DNA of 64,000 nucleotides from Petrimonas sp. (GTDB lineage Bacteria; Bacteroidota; Bacteroidia; Bacteroidales; Dysgonomonadaceae): NCBI GenBank assembly GCA_012839475.1, contig DUNG01000007.1, positions 62,001 to 126,000 of the forward strand, read 5' to 3'. Shown piece by piece: positions 8,770 to 17,672 of this stretch (position 1 is its first letter; each line of letters starts with the position of its first letter). The notes under the pieces were generated by a model. It saw only the letters and a program-made list of their open reading frames with translations, ran no database searches and was not told where the DNA came from. The position numbers and the translations under genes were made by a program.

Positions 8770-11700
8770 TTAACCATAGAAAATTCCCTTGTCTGGAATA
8801 AAGGTTCTGTCGCGGTAGTGATCGAGTAGACGGGCGTAGAGGGGGTGTTCCCGGAGGATGGCCCCGTTGCCCACGAGGAAAAGCTGTTGACGTGCCCTTG
8901 TGATGGCCACGTTCAGCTTCCGGTCGACTGTCCCTTCTCGGTTCATGGCGCAGAGGTAATGCATCTGCTCCGCTCTATTCACGCAGAAAGATACCAGGAT
9001 AATATCGCGCTGGCTTCCCTGGAAGCGCTCCACCGTTTCGACCATCACCTTTTCGGCCTCTGAGAACCCGCTTTGAAACAATTTCTGTTTGATAAGGGCC
9101 ACCTGGTTGCGGTAGGGGGCGATGATGCCGACCGAGGTGGCGTTGAATGAAACGCCATTGGCGAGGTATACCTCGCGGAGGGCGTGCAGGAGGTCGGCTA
9201 CCAGTTGCGCTTCGGTCTCGTTGATCTTGGTCAAATGAGTGGGGCGAAGGATTTTCTCGGTGGAGATAAAGGCGGTGCGTTCCTTGGCAACGAGTTCTTG
9301 CAGGGGATGATTTGTCGGGGCCGTTAGTGCCCATTTTTCCGATTGCCACTCGTTGGCCGGGGAGAGGCCTTTCGGGTAGAAATGTTCGGCCGGGAAAGCC
9401 GCGATCTCCTCGTGCATCCTTCCCTGCCGTGTGAGTTGCACGTAGGCATGCTCCCATCCATTATCGATACATTGACGCATTAACCGCTCGAACATCGAGT
9501 CGCGGCAATCCAGAATCCCCGTTTCACTTATCAGTGACTCCTCTATCTTGGAGTCCACAGGATCCTGCAGCACGATGGTGGCCAGCTGGTGGTGATCACC
9601 AATCATCACGAACCGATCGAACCGCGGCAGCAACCCGATGATCTGCGGCTCAAGCACCTGCGATGCCTCATCGATGATGGCTACATTAAAATGTTTGAGC
9701 TGAAACAGCTCCAATCGCCCGTTGATCGAGGCGATGGTGGAGACGAAAATACGGGTTCGGGCTATTTCATGCAGTAGTTCCTCCCGGTTTGTCGCCCTTT
9801 CCGCTATCCGCTGCAGTAGCTGTTCGCGGAAGGGTGGGGCGCAACCGAGTTCACTACCGACCCGGATGTAGGTGTCGCATTCCCCATCTTCACACCCCAA
9901 CGCCGAGTGAATCGCTTCGCACAACTCGTCCACGGCGCGGTTCGTGTAGGCCAGCACCATGATGTTGGTTCCGGGTTGCACATGGTAGGACTCAATCAGC
10001 CTCCGTGCGAAGATCGAGGTTTTCCCTGTACCGGGTGGCCCGACGATAAGGAAGTAGTCGGGGCTATTCAGGGCTTGCCGGATGATTGGCTCTGGGTAGT
10101 CCGATACATGTAGGGTAGGGGGCAACCCCTCCTTGACGGAATCCGGGTGGGGCGGCTTTCCAATGGTTGCATAAAAGGGTGGGGAAGTCTTTGTGGCATT
10201 ACCCGTTCTTGGAGCTGTCAAACCCAAAAGCAACTCCTTTTTCTGCTTGGGTGCTCCCAAAAACGAGTAAAGACCCTTGTACATGACGGTGGTCGACGAG
10301 TCGAGGGTATCATGTTCGATGGCCCATAAGCGGTTCTCCTTGAAGTAGCGCCGGTTCTTCTGTTTGTATCGGAAGCGCACCACCACTTCGTTTGGTGTGA
10401 TACGGGCGATGCTCCCCTTCAACACCTGTCGGTTCAATACCGTGTCTCGCTCGTCTTCACGGGGAAAGACGATACAGATATCCCCCACGCGGAAGTTCAC
10501 AAGAGCGGTTTGGTTTGAATTGGTCGCCTCTTCAGCCGCCTCTTCGGATGTTCCTTTACCTTTCCTTTCGAATTTTTCTTTACCTGTTATGGTGTTGATT
10601 GTTTTATCGACTGCCGGGCTTGGAGCAAATTGGATAACCATATCGTTCCCCGAATCATCAATCGCAACGATAGCAAGGTCGAACAGTACATCCAGCGCCT
10701 CGACCCGTTCTTCGAATCGGCTATTCCACAGGGAGGCGACCCCCGTCGGCGTTTCCCGGTCGATATCCCCTATTTTTTGGTGGTAGAGTTCCCTCGATAT
10801 GAACCGGGTGTACCTATAGAAGTACTCCTTCTCCAGTTCGCTACAGTCGTCTAATCTCCCTTTTATCGCTTTGACCTTGTTGATAAAGAAGGTAGGCAAC
10901 TTATCTTCCCCATCAATAGAGGCGAACAGCGCGTTGAACAGCGACTCTACCGCACGGTTGTCGCCGTTGATAACTTCCTTCTCGTTGGTCACGATTTGGT
11001 TGCGAAGGTTCAGGATCAACTGTTCAAGCTGCTCTCTCTCCGCGGCGACCCGTAGGTTTTCGCCCGGTCGGTTCCCGGCCGAGTAGAGGATAGAAGCGTC
11101 CACCTCATTCGCGTTGCCGATGACGCTTTTCATCATCAACCGGTAGACGGCGGTCTGCACCTCATGGTTGAGGGCGAGTTTACTTCTATCGTATGATGGG
11201 AAGGGGAGCCGACCCGATTTCAACTCCACGATGGTAGTTTTCTCGCTTGGGATTGCCTTGCCTTCTGCTGATTCCTTTTCCTCTTTGAATACCGGGTCCC
11301 CGGTGAAATCCTTTTCCCTTGTAGCCTCCCGATATCTGATTGCCCCGGGCTGTAACAGGTCAAGACGCCCCTGGAAACCATATTTTTCACTGAAGAACGA
11401 TGGCTCCAGGGTACAGCGGTGCACGTCGATCCCCCGCCGCGGGAAATCGTCCCGAATCACCCGGCGGATATTCTCGAACTGCTGTTTCGCCTTCCGCATG
11501 AACTCCCTGAAGTCGTTATCCCTCCGTATATCTTCGCAGCTGGCATATTCAAACGGGGACTGCTTGAACGACTGTTGGAAAACCGTGTTAAAGGAGACCT
11601 CGTTCGGGTTATCGGCAAAGACCAACTCGTCTAAAAAGTAGTTCGAGAGGTTACCCAGCAATAGGTAAGAGCGGTTTTCCATCTCCTCGAACTTGTTGCG

Positions 11701-12156
11701 GAAGTAGTGGATGGGTGATACGAAGTAGTCTTGAAAGCACTCCGCAATGGCTGAGGCGTCGATCAGGTAGTCGGGTTCCAGGATGAAGAACGACGGGACG
11801 ATATACCCCCCTTCATCCACCCGGCACTCCACGAGGTTAATCCGCTCCCCCTCCTTGAATCGCTCCACCGAGGTGTTGAACACGCCGTTAACCGATGGAA
11901 CGCCATACTTCACGGTGATTAGCCCGACGGGAGGGGCGGTCGGTTCGCGGGGCAGGATTTGGTCCGGTTCGCTGGGCAGGATTTGGGTCGGTTTGCTGGG
12001 CAGGATTTGGGTCGGTTCGCAGAGCAGGAGCCGGTGTGTCTCGTCTTTCGAGACGAGGCGAACCCGAATGATGTCGATGAAAGCTCCCGGTGAATGCATG
12101 TTCAAAAGTACAGGAAAAAATGGCTTTTCACAAGCGCAAGGGAGAAAATCAGGCAC
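8770..12156 (-). CDS. Dna2-like protein: Cas4/RecB-type PD-(D/E)XK nuclease fused to SF1 (Upf1-like) helicase
   Basis: Walker A GPPGTGKTS, Walker B IIDEASQ, motif V/VI FQGSQRDIILVS and NVAITRARQQ; upstream GRLDLL...IVELKSGR...HEVQTAVY nuclease motifs. Confidence 0.85.
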   Translation of the reverse strand: MPDFLPCACEKPFFPVLLNMHSPGAFIDIIRVRLVSKDETHRLLLCEPTQILPSKPTQILPSEPDQILPREPTAPPVGLITVKYGVPSVNGVFNTSVERFKEGERINLVECRVDEGGYIVPSFFILEPDYLIDASAIAECFQDYFVSPIHYFRNKFEEMENRSYLLLGNLSNYFLDELVFADNPNEVSFNTVFQQSFKQSPFEYASCEDIRRDNDFREFMRKAKQQFENIRRVIRDDFPRRGIDVHRCTLEPSFFSEKYGFQGRLDLLQPGAIRYREATREKDFTGDPVFKEEKESAEGKAIPSEKTTIVELKSGRLPFPSYDRSKLALNHEVQTAVYRLMMKSVIGNANEVDASILYSAGNRPGENLRVAAEREQLEQLILNLRNQIVTNEKEVINGDNRAVESLFNALFASIDGEDKLPTFFINKVKAIKGRLDDCSELEKEYFYRYTRFISRELYHQKIGDIDRETPTGVASLWNSRFEERVEALDVLFDLAIVAIDDSGNDMVIQFAPSPAVDKTINTITGKEKFERKGKGTSEEAAEEATNSNQTALVNFRVGDICIVFPREDERDTVLNRQVLKGSIARITPNEVVVRFRYKQKNRRYFKENRLWAIEHDTLDSSTTVMYKGLYSFLGAPKQKKELLLGLTAPRTGNATKTSPPFYATIGKPPHPDSVKEGLPPTLHVSDYPEPIIRQALNSPDYFLIVGPPGTGKTSIFARRLIESYHVQPGTNIMVLAYTNRAVDELCEAIHSALGCEDGECDTYIRVGSELGCAPPFREQLLQRIAERATNREELLHEIARTRIFVSTIASINGRLELFQLKHFNVAIIDEASQVLEPQIIGLLPRFDRFVMIGDHHQLATIVLQDPVDSKIEESLISETGILDCRDSMFERLMRQCIDNGWEHAYVQLTRQGRMHEEIAAFPAEHFYPKGLSPANEWQSEKWALTAPTNHPLQELVAKERTAFISTEKILRPTHLTKINETEAQLVADLLHALREVYLANGVSFNATSVGIIAPYRNQVALIKQKLFQSGFSEAEKVMVETVERFQGSQRDIILVSFCVNRAEQMHYLCAMNREGTVDRKLNVAITRARQQLFLVGNGAILREHPLYARLLDHYRDRTFIPDKGIFYG
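11941..12036 (-). repeat. 4 x 24-nt in-frame tandem repeat encoding PTQILPS(K/E)-like octapeptides
   Basis: cggttcgcggggcaggatttggtc / cggttcgctgggcaggatttgggt / cggtttgctgggcaggatttgggt / cggttcgcagagcaggagccggtg. Confidence 0.9.
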
Positions 12157-12286
12157 CTCATGATTTTTTCAGGAGAGCTAACCATCCCTACATTCCATTT
12201 AATTAACTTTTATTAGTGCAGCACTTCCGTTACTTTCGCGTCTTAAATACAGTTCATGTAAAACTCGACAAAAACTACATTGTTTT

Positions 12287-14743
12287 ATGGTTAGAATACA
12301 AAAGGTGTTGCTGCTGCTATGCTTTACGCTGTGTAGTATCGTTTTGCAGGTAACCGCGCAAAACTACACCGTTAGCGGATTCATCAAGGATAAAGAGACG
12401 GGTGAGCCGCTTATCGCGAGTACGTTGTACGAGGAGAACAGTTCAAAGGGAACCGCCGCCAACAACTACGGCTTCTACTCCCTGACGATTCCCGGGGGCG
12501 ATGTTTCGTTGACTTATTCTTACATCGGTTATCAGCCTGAACACCGAAAGTTTCATTTACACGGGGATACGGTGATTCATATCGCGTTAACCATGCATAA
12601 TGTGTTGGATGAAGTGACGGTGGTGGGGTATCGTTCCGAACTGGGCGTGAAAGGTTCGCAAATGAGCGCGATAGAGGTGCCCGTCAGTCAGATAAAGAAT
12701 ATTCCCACCCTCTTTGGAGAGAACGATATTATCAAAGCCATTCAGTTACTGCCCGGGGTGCAATCGGGTACCGAAGGCTCGGCAGGCTTGTACGTGCGGG
12801 GTGGGGGGCTCGATGAAAACTTGTTACTGCTGGACGGCGTGCCGTTGTACAACGTGAATCACATGTTCGGCTTCTTCTCGGTATTTAATAGCGATGCGCT
12901 TAAAAATGTCACGTTGTATAAAGGAAGTTTCCCCGCTCGATTTGGTGGACGACTCTCTTCCGTGGTGGATGTGCGCATGAAAGACGGTGATGATAAAAAA
13001 ATTAAGGGAACGGCGAGCATAGGGGTTATCTCTTCCAAAATTCAACTGGAGGGACCCATTATCAAAGAGAAAACGACGTTTAATATTTCGGCAAGACGAA
13101 CCTATATTGATCTGTTGATGCAGCCGCTTATCAAGGCCTATTCAAAACAGGAAAATAAGGCAAATAGAGTGACGGCGGGTTATTATTTCTACGACCTGAA
13201 TGCCAAGTTCACGCATACTATTTCGGACAGGGATAAACTCTACTTGAGCGCGTACATGGGCGATGATGCCATATACGCCAAAATAAAGACGAAAGAGAGG
13301 TATAGCGAAACGTACGAGGAGCATAACTGGTTAAAGATGAATTGGGGATGGGGTAACCTGATCACCTCGTTGCGATGGAATCACCTTGTCAACCCGAAAC
13401 TTTTCATGAACAGCACGGCCTCGTTTACCCGTTACCGCTCCGACTTGAAACTGGGTTCGGAAATAAAGGAGTCGAACAAGGGCGTGGAGCCCGTCCACGT
13501 GAATACCCAAGAGGTGTCCATGTTGTATGATTCGGGCATTTATGACTGGACGCTTCGTACCGATTTCGACTATACGCCCAGCCCGTCGCACGATATAAAG
13601 TTCGGGACCAATTACACCTACCACACTTTTTCGCCCGATGTCTCTTCTTTCAAGCAAAATGTTTCGGATGACGCTTCGCTCGATATTGATACGGTAATCG
13701 GGAGTCCTAAGGTGTACGCGCATGAAACCATGAGTTATATCGAAGACAATATCTCGTTGGGTAAAATGTTTAAGCTGAACGCGGGATTGCACTTCTCCTC
13801 GTTTCACGTGCAAAATAGGAACTATTACTCGTTGCAACCGCGGGTGGGCTTGCGCGTGTTGATCCACGACAACTTGTCGGCGAAAGCGGGGTACGCCTAT
13901 ATGCACCAGTATATCCACATGTTGTCGAACAACTCCGTGAGCCTGCCCACAGACCTGTGGGTTCCCGTTACCAAGAACATCCTCCCGATGAGTTCGCATC
14001 AATATTCTGCCGGCCTCTTTTACGCGCTGCACGATATCGCCGATTTCTCCATCGAAGGATATTACAAAACAATGGATAACCTGTTGGAGTATAAAGATGG
14101 GGCCTCGTTCATGGGTGCGTCGACCGATTGGGAAGGAAAGGTGAGTATGGGGCGGGGGATCGCTTACGGGGTGGAGTTTTTGGCACAGCGTTCATTCGGA
14201 AAGACTACCGGATGGGTGGGGTACACGTGGGCTCATGCGAATAGAATATTCGATAAGCCGGGACATATCATCAATAATGGCGAGCCATTCCCTGCCAAGT
14301 ACGACCGTCGGCACGATATCAGCCTGACGGTGTCACACAAGTTTTCGGAACGGTTCGATATTTCCGGTTCATGGGTGTTCAGCACGGGTAACACGGCGAC
14401 TTTCGGTTACCGGGAATATCAAGTTTTAATACCCCCCAATTACCAGAATGACTACGCTCCCGGTAGCGTGGTTCACGTGGAAAGCAGGAACAACTACCGC
14501 TTCAACAACTACCATCGCCTGGATTTGGGTGTGAACTTTCACAAAATCACGAAACGGGGCAACAAGCGAACGTGGAACATCAGCATCTATAACGTGTATA
14601 ATCAATTAAATCCCTTTTTCGTCTATCCCTCGTCTGAAACACACTACGATGAAAAGTCCGGGTCGTACGTCTCTAAGTCGTGCCTCATGCAGGCTTCGTT
14701 GTTTCCTATCATTCCATCGGTCAGTTATTCCATTCAATTTTAA
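12287..14743 (+). CDS. TonB-dependent receptor with N-terminal carboxypeptidase-regulatory-like domain
   Basis: Signal peptide, GFIKDKETGEPLIASTLYEENSSKGTAANNYGFYSLTIPGG, plug domain YVRGGGLDENLLLLDGVPLYN, barrel. Confidence 0.92.
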   Translation: MVRIQKVLLLLCFTLCSIVLQVTAQNYTVSGFIKDKETGEPLIASTLYEENSSKGTAANNYGFYSLTIPGGDVSLTYSYIGYQPEHRKFHLHGDTVIHIALTMHNVLDEVTVVGYRSELGVKGSQMSAIEVPVSQIKNIPTLFGENDIIKAIQLLPGVQSGTEGSAGLYVRGGGLDENLLLLDGVPLYNVNHMFGFFSVFNSDALKNVTLYKGSFPARFGGRLSSVVDVRMKDGDDKKIKGTASIGVISSKIQLEGPIIKEKTTFNISARRTYIDLLMQPLIKAYSKQENKANRVTAGYYFYDLNAKFTHTISDRDKLYLSAYMGDDAIYAKIKTKERYSETYEEHNWLKMNWGWGNLITSLRWNHLVNPKLFMNSTASFTRYRSDLKLGSEIKESNKGVEPVHVNTQEVSMLYDSGIYDWTLRTDFDYTPSPSHDIKFGTNYTYHTFSPDVSSFKQNVSDDASLDIDTVIGSPKVYAHETMSYIEDNISLGKMFKLNAGLHFSSFHVQNRNYYSLQPRVGLRVLIHDNLSAKAGYAYMHQYIHMLSNNSVSLPTDLWVPVTKNILPMSSHQYSAGLFYALHDIADFSIEGYYKTMDNLLEYKDGASFMGASTDWEGKVSMGRGIAYGVEFLAQRSFGKTTGWVGYTWAHANRIFDKPGHIINNGEPFPAKYDRRHDISLTVSHKFSERFDISGSWVFSTGNTATFGYREYQVLIPPNYQNDYAPGSVVHVESRNNYRFNNYHRLDLGVNFHKITKRGNKRTWNISIYNVYNQLNPFFVYPSSETHYDEKSGSYVSKSCLMQASLFPIIPSVSYSIQF

Positions 14744-14760
14744 TCAGCAAGTGATATGAA

Positions 14761-14801
14761 AGGTTCCATACACTTAACAAACAATAAAATAAAATAATCG
14801 T
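14761..14801 (+). promoter_or_regulatory. Shared leader element, copy 1 (TTCCATACAC ... ATAATCGT-ATG)
   Basis: aggttccatacacttaacaaacaataaaataaaataatcgt directly before ATG at 14802. Confidence 0.55.
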
Positions 14802-15848
14802 ATGAAAAAATATAACCCTATATATATCGCACTTTTGTTGGCATCGCTGTTTCTTTTCACGGCGTGCGAAAAAGAGATTGAATTTAAAGGGGAGCAAAAG
14901 GCACCGTTTTTGGTGCTGAACGGATTTATCGCGGCCGACTCGGCAGTAAGCGTTCATTTGAGTCAAAGCAAGTTTATCTTGAGCGATAAGCCTGGTTTTG
15001 AAGAGGCAGAAGGTGCGCAAGTGGAGCTGTACGTGAACGGCACAGCACGTGAAAAGCTCGTTTACGCGGGCAATGGTGTGTACCGGGGGACGTATCGCCC
15101 GCGAGTGAAAGATGTAATCGAGATCAAAGCTTCGGCGAACGGATTTGAATCGATCGAGGCGAAAACCCAGGTTCCCGACTATCCCCTGCTGGAGCTCGCG
15201 GATTCGTCCCTGGTTTATACGGAGGAGAATCCCCTGTCGTTAGGTGGGGAACCCGGTACCGATTTTGGTTATAAGTTGCTGCATCAGCACAACATCATTT
15301 CCGTCAACGTGAAAGATAGGGCAGACACAGAGGATTATTACTTTGTACGTGCCAATATCAACCGCTACTTGCCTTCCACCGGGACGTATCAATATATGGT
15401 GAACGTGGATTTGAAAGAGGTGATGAAAGCCAACGTGAACCTGGGGGAAGGCTTTGTTTACGAGATGCTGGAAGAGGATCCGGATGGTACGTTGAGGGCG
15501 TTACGTAATGTTTTTGCTGATACGTTCGTGAACGGTAAAGATGTCGGCATGGAGTTCCAATTTTTGAGCTATATCGCGGCCGTGAAGTACCAGGATGGTG
15601 AAAAAATCATGTCGCCCTATTCAGGCGAGGAAGAGGAGTATGAGATATCCGTTTCGGCCATGTCGGGCGACTATTACCGCTTTCTCGTTTCGTCGTTGAT
15701 GGCCGATTACCAGAGCGAAAATCTGTTTTCCGAACTGGTTCGGGTGACGAGTAACGTGAAGAACGGGGCGGGTATTTTAGGCGCGTACAGCACCTCTAAA
15801 TTCACCTACAGGTTTAAACTGCGATACCTGGACTCCGCTCACTTTTGA
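14802..15848 (+). CDS. DUF4249 family lipoprotein, partner of the TonB-dependent receptor
   Basis: Lipobox FLFTACEKEIEFKGEQKAPFLVLNGFI followed by DUF4249-like sequence. Confidence 0.85.
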   Translation: MKKYNPIYIALLLASLFLFTACEKEIEFKGEQKAPFLVLNGFIAADSAVSVHLSQSKFILSDKPGFEEAEGAQVELYVNGTAREKLVYAGNGVYRGTYRPRVKDVIEIKASANGFESIEAKTQVPDYPLLELADSSLVYTEENPLSLGGEPGTDFGYKLLHQHNIISVNVKDRADTEDYYFVRANINRYLPSTGTYQYMVNVDLKEVMKANVNLGEGFVYEMLEEDPDGTLRALRNVFADTFVNGKDVGMEFQFLSYIAAVKYQDGEKIMSPYSGEEEEYEISVSAMSGDYYRFLVSSLMADYQSENLFSELVRVTSNVKNGAGILGAYSTSKFTYRFKLRYLDSAHF

Positions 15849-15925
15849 TGCCGATATAGTTCTTGGTGTATAAATTAATTTCTGATTTTCATTGCAAGAG
15901 TTGCAAGATACATCGTTTATTTTTT

Positions 15926-16055
15926 ATATTTGATGAAGAAGCCTATGCTTTTTACACCGGACAGGTGATTTTGGATGCTCGCAAAAGTGGAAACATGACA
16001 CAAAAAGAGCTTGCCGAAAAGTTAGGTGTGGACAAATCGTATGTGGTTTCGGTGT
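15926..16055 (+). pseudogene. Truncated XRE/HigA-like antitoxin fragment
   Basis: FDEEAYAFYTGQVILDARKSGNMTQKELAEKLGVDKSYV then abruptly non-homologous sequence instead of the usual SRIEKG continuation. Confidence 0.65.
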
Positions 16056-16505
16056 TGGGATGTGGTCGTTTGCTTCTTTACCGGTGTCGGTTTCAGTCTC
16101 ATGATTGTCATCGATTTTCCTTTCCGTCAATCGCGGTGTTTTGGTGGAGTCGGTTTGCACGATGATGATGCGTTCTTCCTCCCTCTCTTCTTGGCCGATG
16201 GCCTCCGCGATTGTCGTCGATTTTTGGCTTCGAATGCCCGTTTGTCGGTTTGTAGATTCGCTTGGTGAGGATTTTTTCTTTTCGTCCATCGTGCTTTTTA
16301 GGATGGCATTCTCTTCGATTACCCTTCCGCCACGCAAGTAGCGAGCGGTGTAGTAGGGTTCGGTCGATTTGGAGATAATCACGCCGCTGACGGTAGACGC
16401 GTGAATGAAATCGAATTCCCCGTTGGGCTTCACATCGGTTACGATACCCCCGTGTCCCACGCGCCCATCGTATGTTTGTTCTTCAAAAAAGACTGAGCTA
16501 CTCAC
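16045..16505 (-). pseudogene. 5'-truncated NlpC/P60-type peptidase remnant
   Basis: SSVFFEEQTYDGRVGHGGIVTDVKPNGEFDFIHASTVSGVIIS matches the C-terminal half (His region) of NlpC/P60; upstream in-frame stop and no catalytic Cys segment. Confidence 0.6.
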
Positions 16506-16578
16506 GGATTATGCCGATACCGAAAAATAGCGTAAATTTGTGGATGATAATGGATGGTCGTTCAGTTGATGAAGAAGT

Positions 16579-17508
16579 ATGATGCGAACTTGCCCCCTTT
16601 GTGGAAAGAGTAAGCCCGTGGAAGCCCTGTTCTGCGAGGAGTGTACACATCGTATACATGTCGATTACGAGGTGAGTTTGCCGAAGGTTTTTATCCAGGG
16701 TGAGCCAACTGAGCCAACTCCAGAATCCTCGTATCGTACGGATGACCCGCTAGAGCTTGATCACCGATCAAGCGACCTCCAACCCCATTCCGATATTTCA
16801 TTAGAAGTTGTCCCTGAAAGTGAAGGGGAAATAGGAGAGGGGCGGAAACTATGTCAAAGTCAAGAGCTTGAATCAGAATCAGAGTCAGAGTTTGATCTTG
16901 AATATGATCTTGAATCTGAATTTGAACCTGAACCTGAACCGGGGCCTAAGCCCGATTTTGAACCAGAAAGAGTAGAGAAACGGGTAAAAGGAAAATGGCT
17001 GAATGTCCCCGTGTTGGTTTTACTCCTCCCACTTCTTTTGTTTGGGGGCTACGCGGTGTTCAATAATACCGTACGGAAGGGGAACCTCGAACGGAGGGGT
17101 TGGGATACGGCCTTGAGCATGAATAGCGTGAAGGGATACCTCGACTACATGGCAACTTTTCCCCGCGGGGCTCATTTTGACGATGCGCATAAGGCTTTAC
17201 GCAAGCTGAAGTTGGAAGAGGCGATGCAGTGGGAGCGGCTGAAAGCATCGAATAACACGGCGGAGCTGCGTGATTTCCTGACTCAGCACCCAGATATCCC
17301 GTTTGCCCCGTTGGTGGAGAAGCGCTTGGACTCGCTTAGCTGGGTTGGGGCGGTTAGGGCCAACACGGCCGAAGCCTACTCCGAGTACATCCACCTTTCC
17401 CAACAGGGGCAACTACGTGGAGATTACGTCGCCGAGGCGCGTCAAAAACGGGAGACGCTGCTGTCTGCCCTTGTGGAATCGGTTATTACGGATACTGTTC
17501 CAGAGTAA
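16579..17508 (+). CDS. Zinc-ribbon membrane protein with acidic repeat linker
   Basis: CPLCGKSKPVEALFCEEC zinc ribbon; ESESESEFDLEYDLESEFEPEPEPGPKPDFEPE; one TM helix. Confidence 0.75.
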   Translation: MMRTCPLCGKSKPVEALFCEECTHRIHVDYEVSLPKVFIQGEPTEPTPESSYRTDDPLELDHRSSDLQPHSDISLEVVPESEGEIGEGRKLCQSQELESESESEFDLEYDLESEFEPEPEPGPKPDFEPERVEKRVKGKWLNVPVLVLLLPLLLFGGYAVFNNTVRKGNLERRGWDTALSMNSVKGYLDYMATFPRGAHFDDAHKALRKLKLEEAMQWERLKASNNTAELRDFLTQHPDIPFAPLVEKRLDSLSWVGAVRANTAEAYSEYIHLSQQGQLRGDYVAEARQKRETLLSALVESVITDTVPE

Positions 17509-17672
17509 CCTATAGGTATTTTCCATTAAAAGGAAATAGTAGCAGTACTGTCACGTGTAGTATTTTTGAGTAAATCCACAAGTCTGCAGGAGTATCCTTT
17601 CATGGAAATGGTTCCCAGGGATAGAGGTCCCGAGTAAACCAAACGGGCTGTTGTTTGTTTAGAAGGTAGTTT

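Noticed and set aside
13331-14032. Long antisense ORFs opposite well-identified genes (also 19749-20825 -, 41646-42497 -, 58083-58880 -, 28891-29670 -)
   Set aside because: They are mirror ORFs in the shadow of conserved coding sequences with no recognisable protein signature; the sense proteins are clear.
16860-16965. Short GAATCA/GAACCT-like repeats as a possible CRISPR or regulatory repeat
   Set aside because: They are in frame and encode an acidic Glu/Pro-rich linker in the zinc-ribbon membrane protein.
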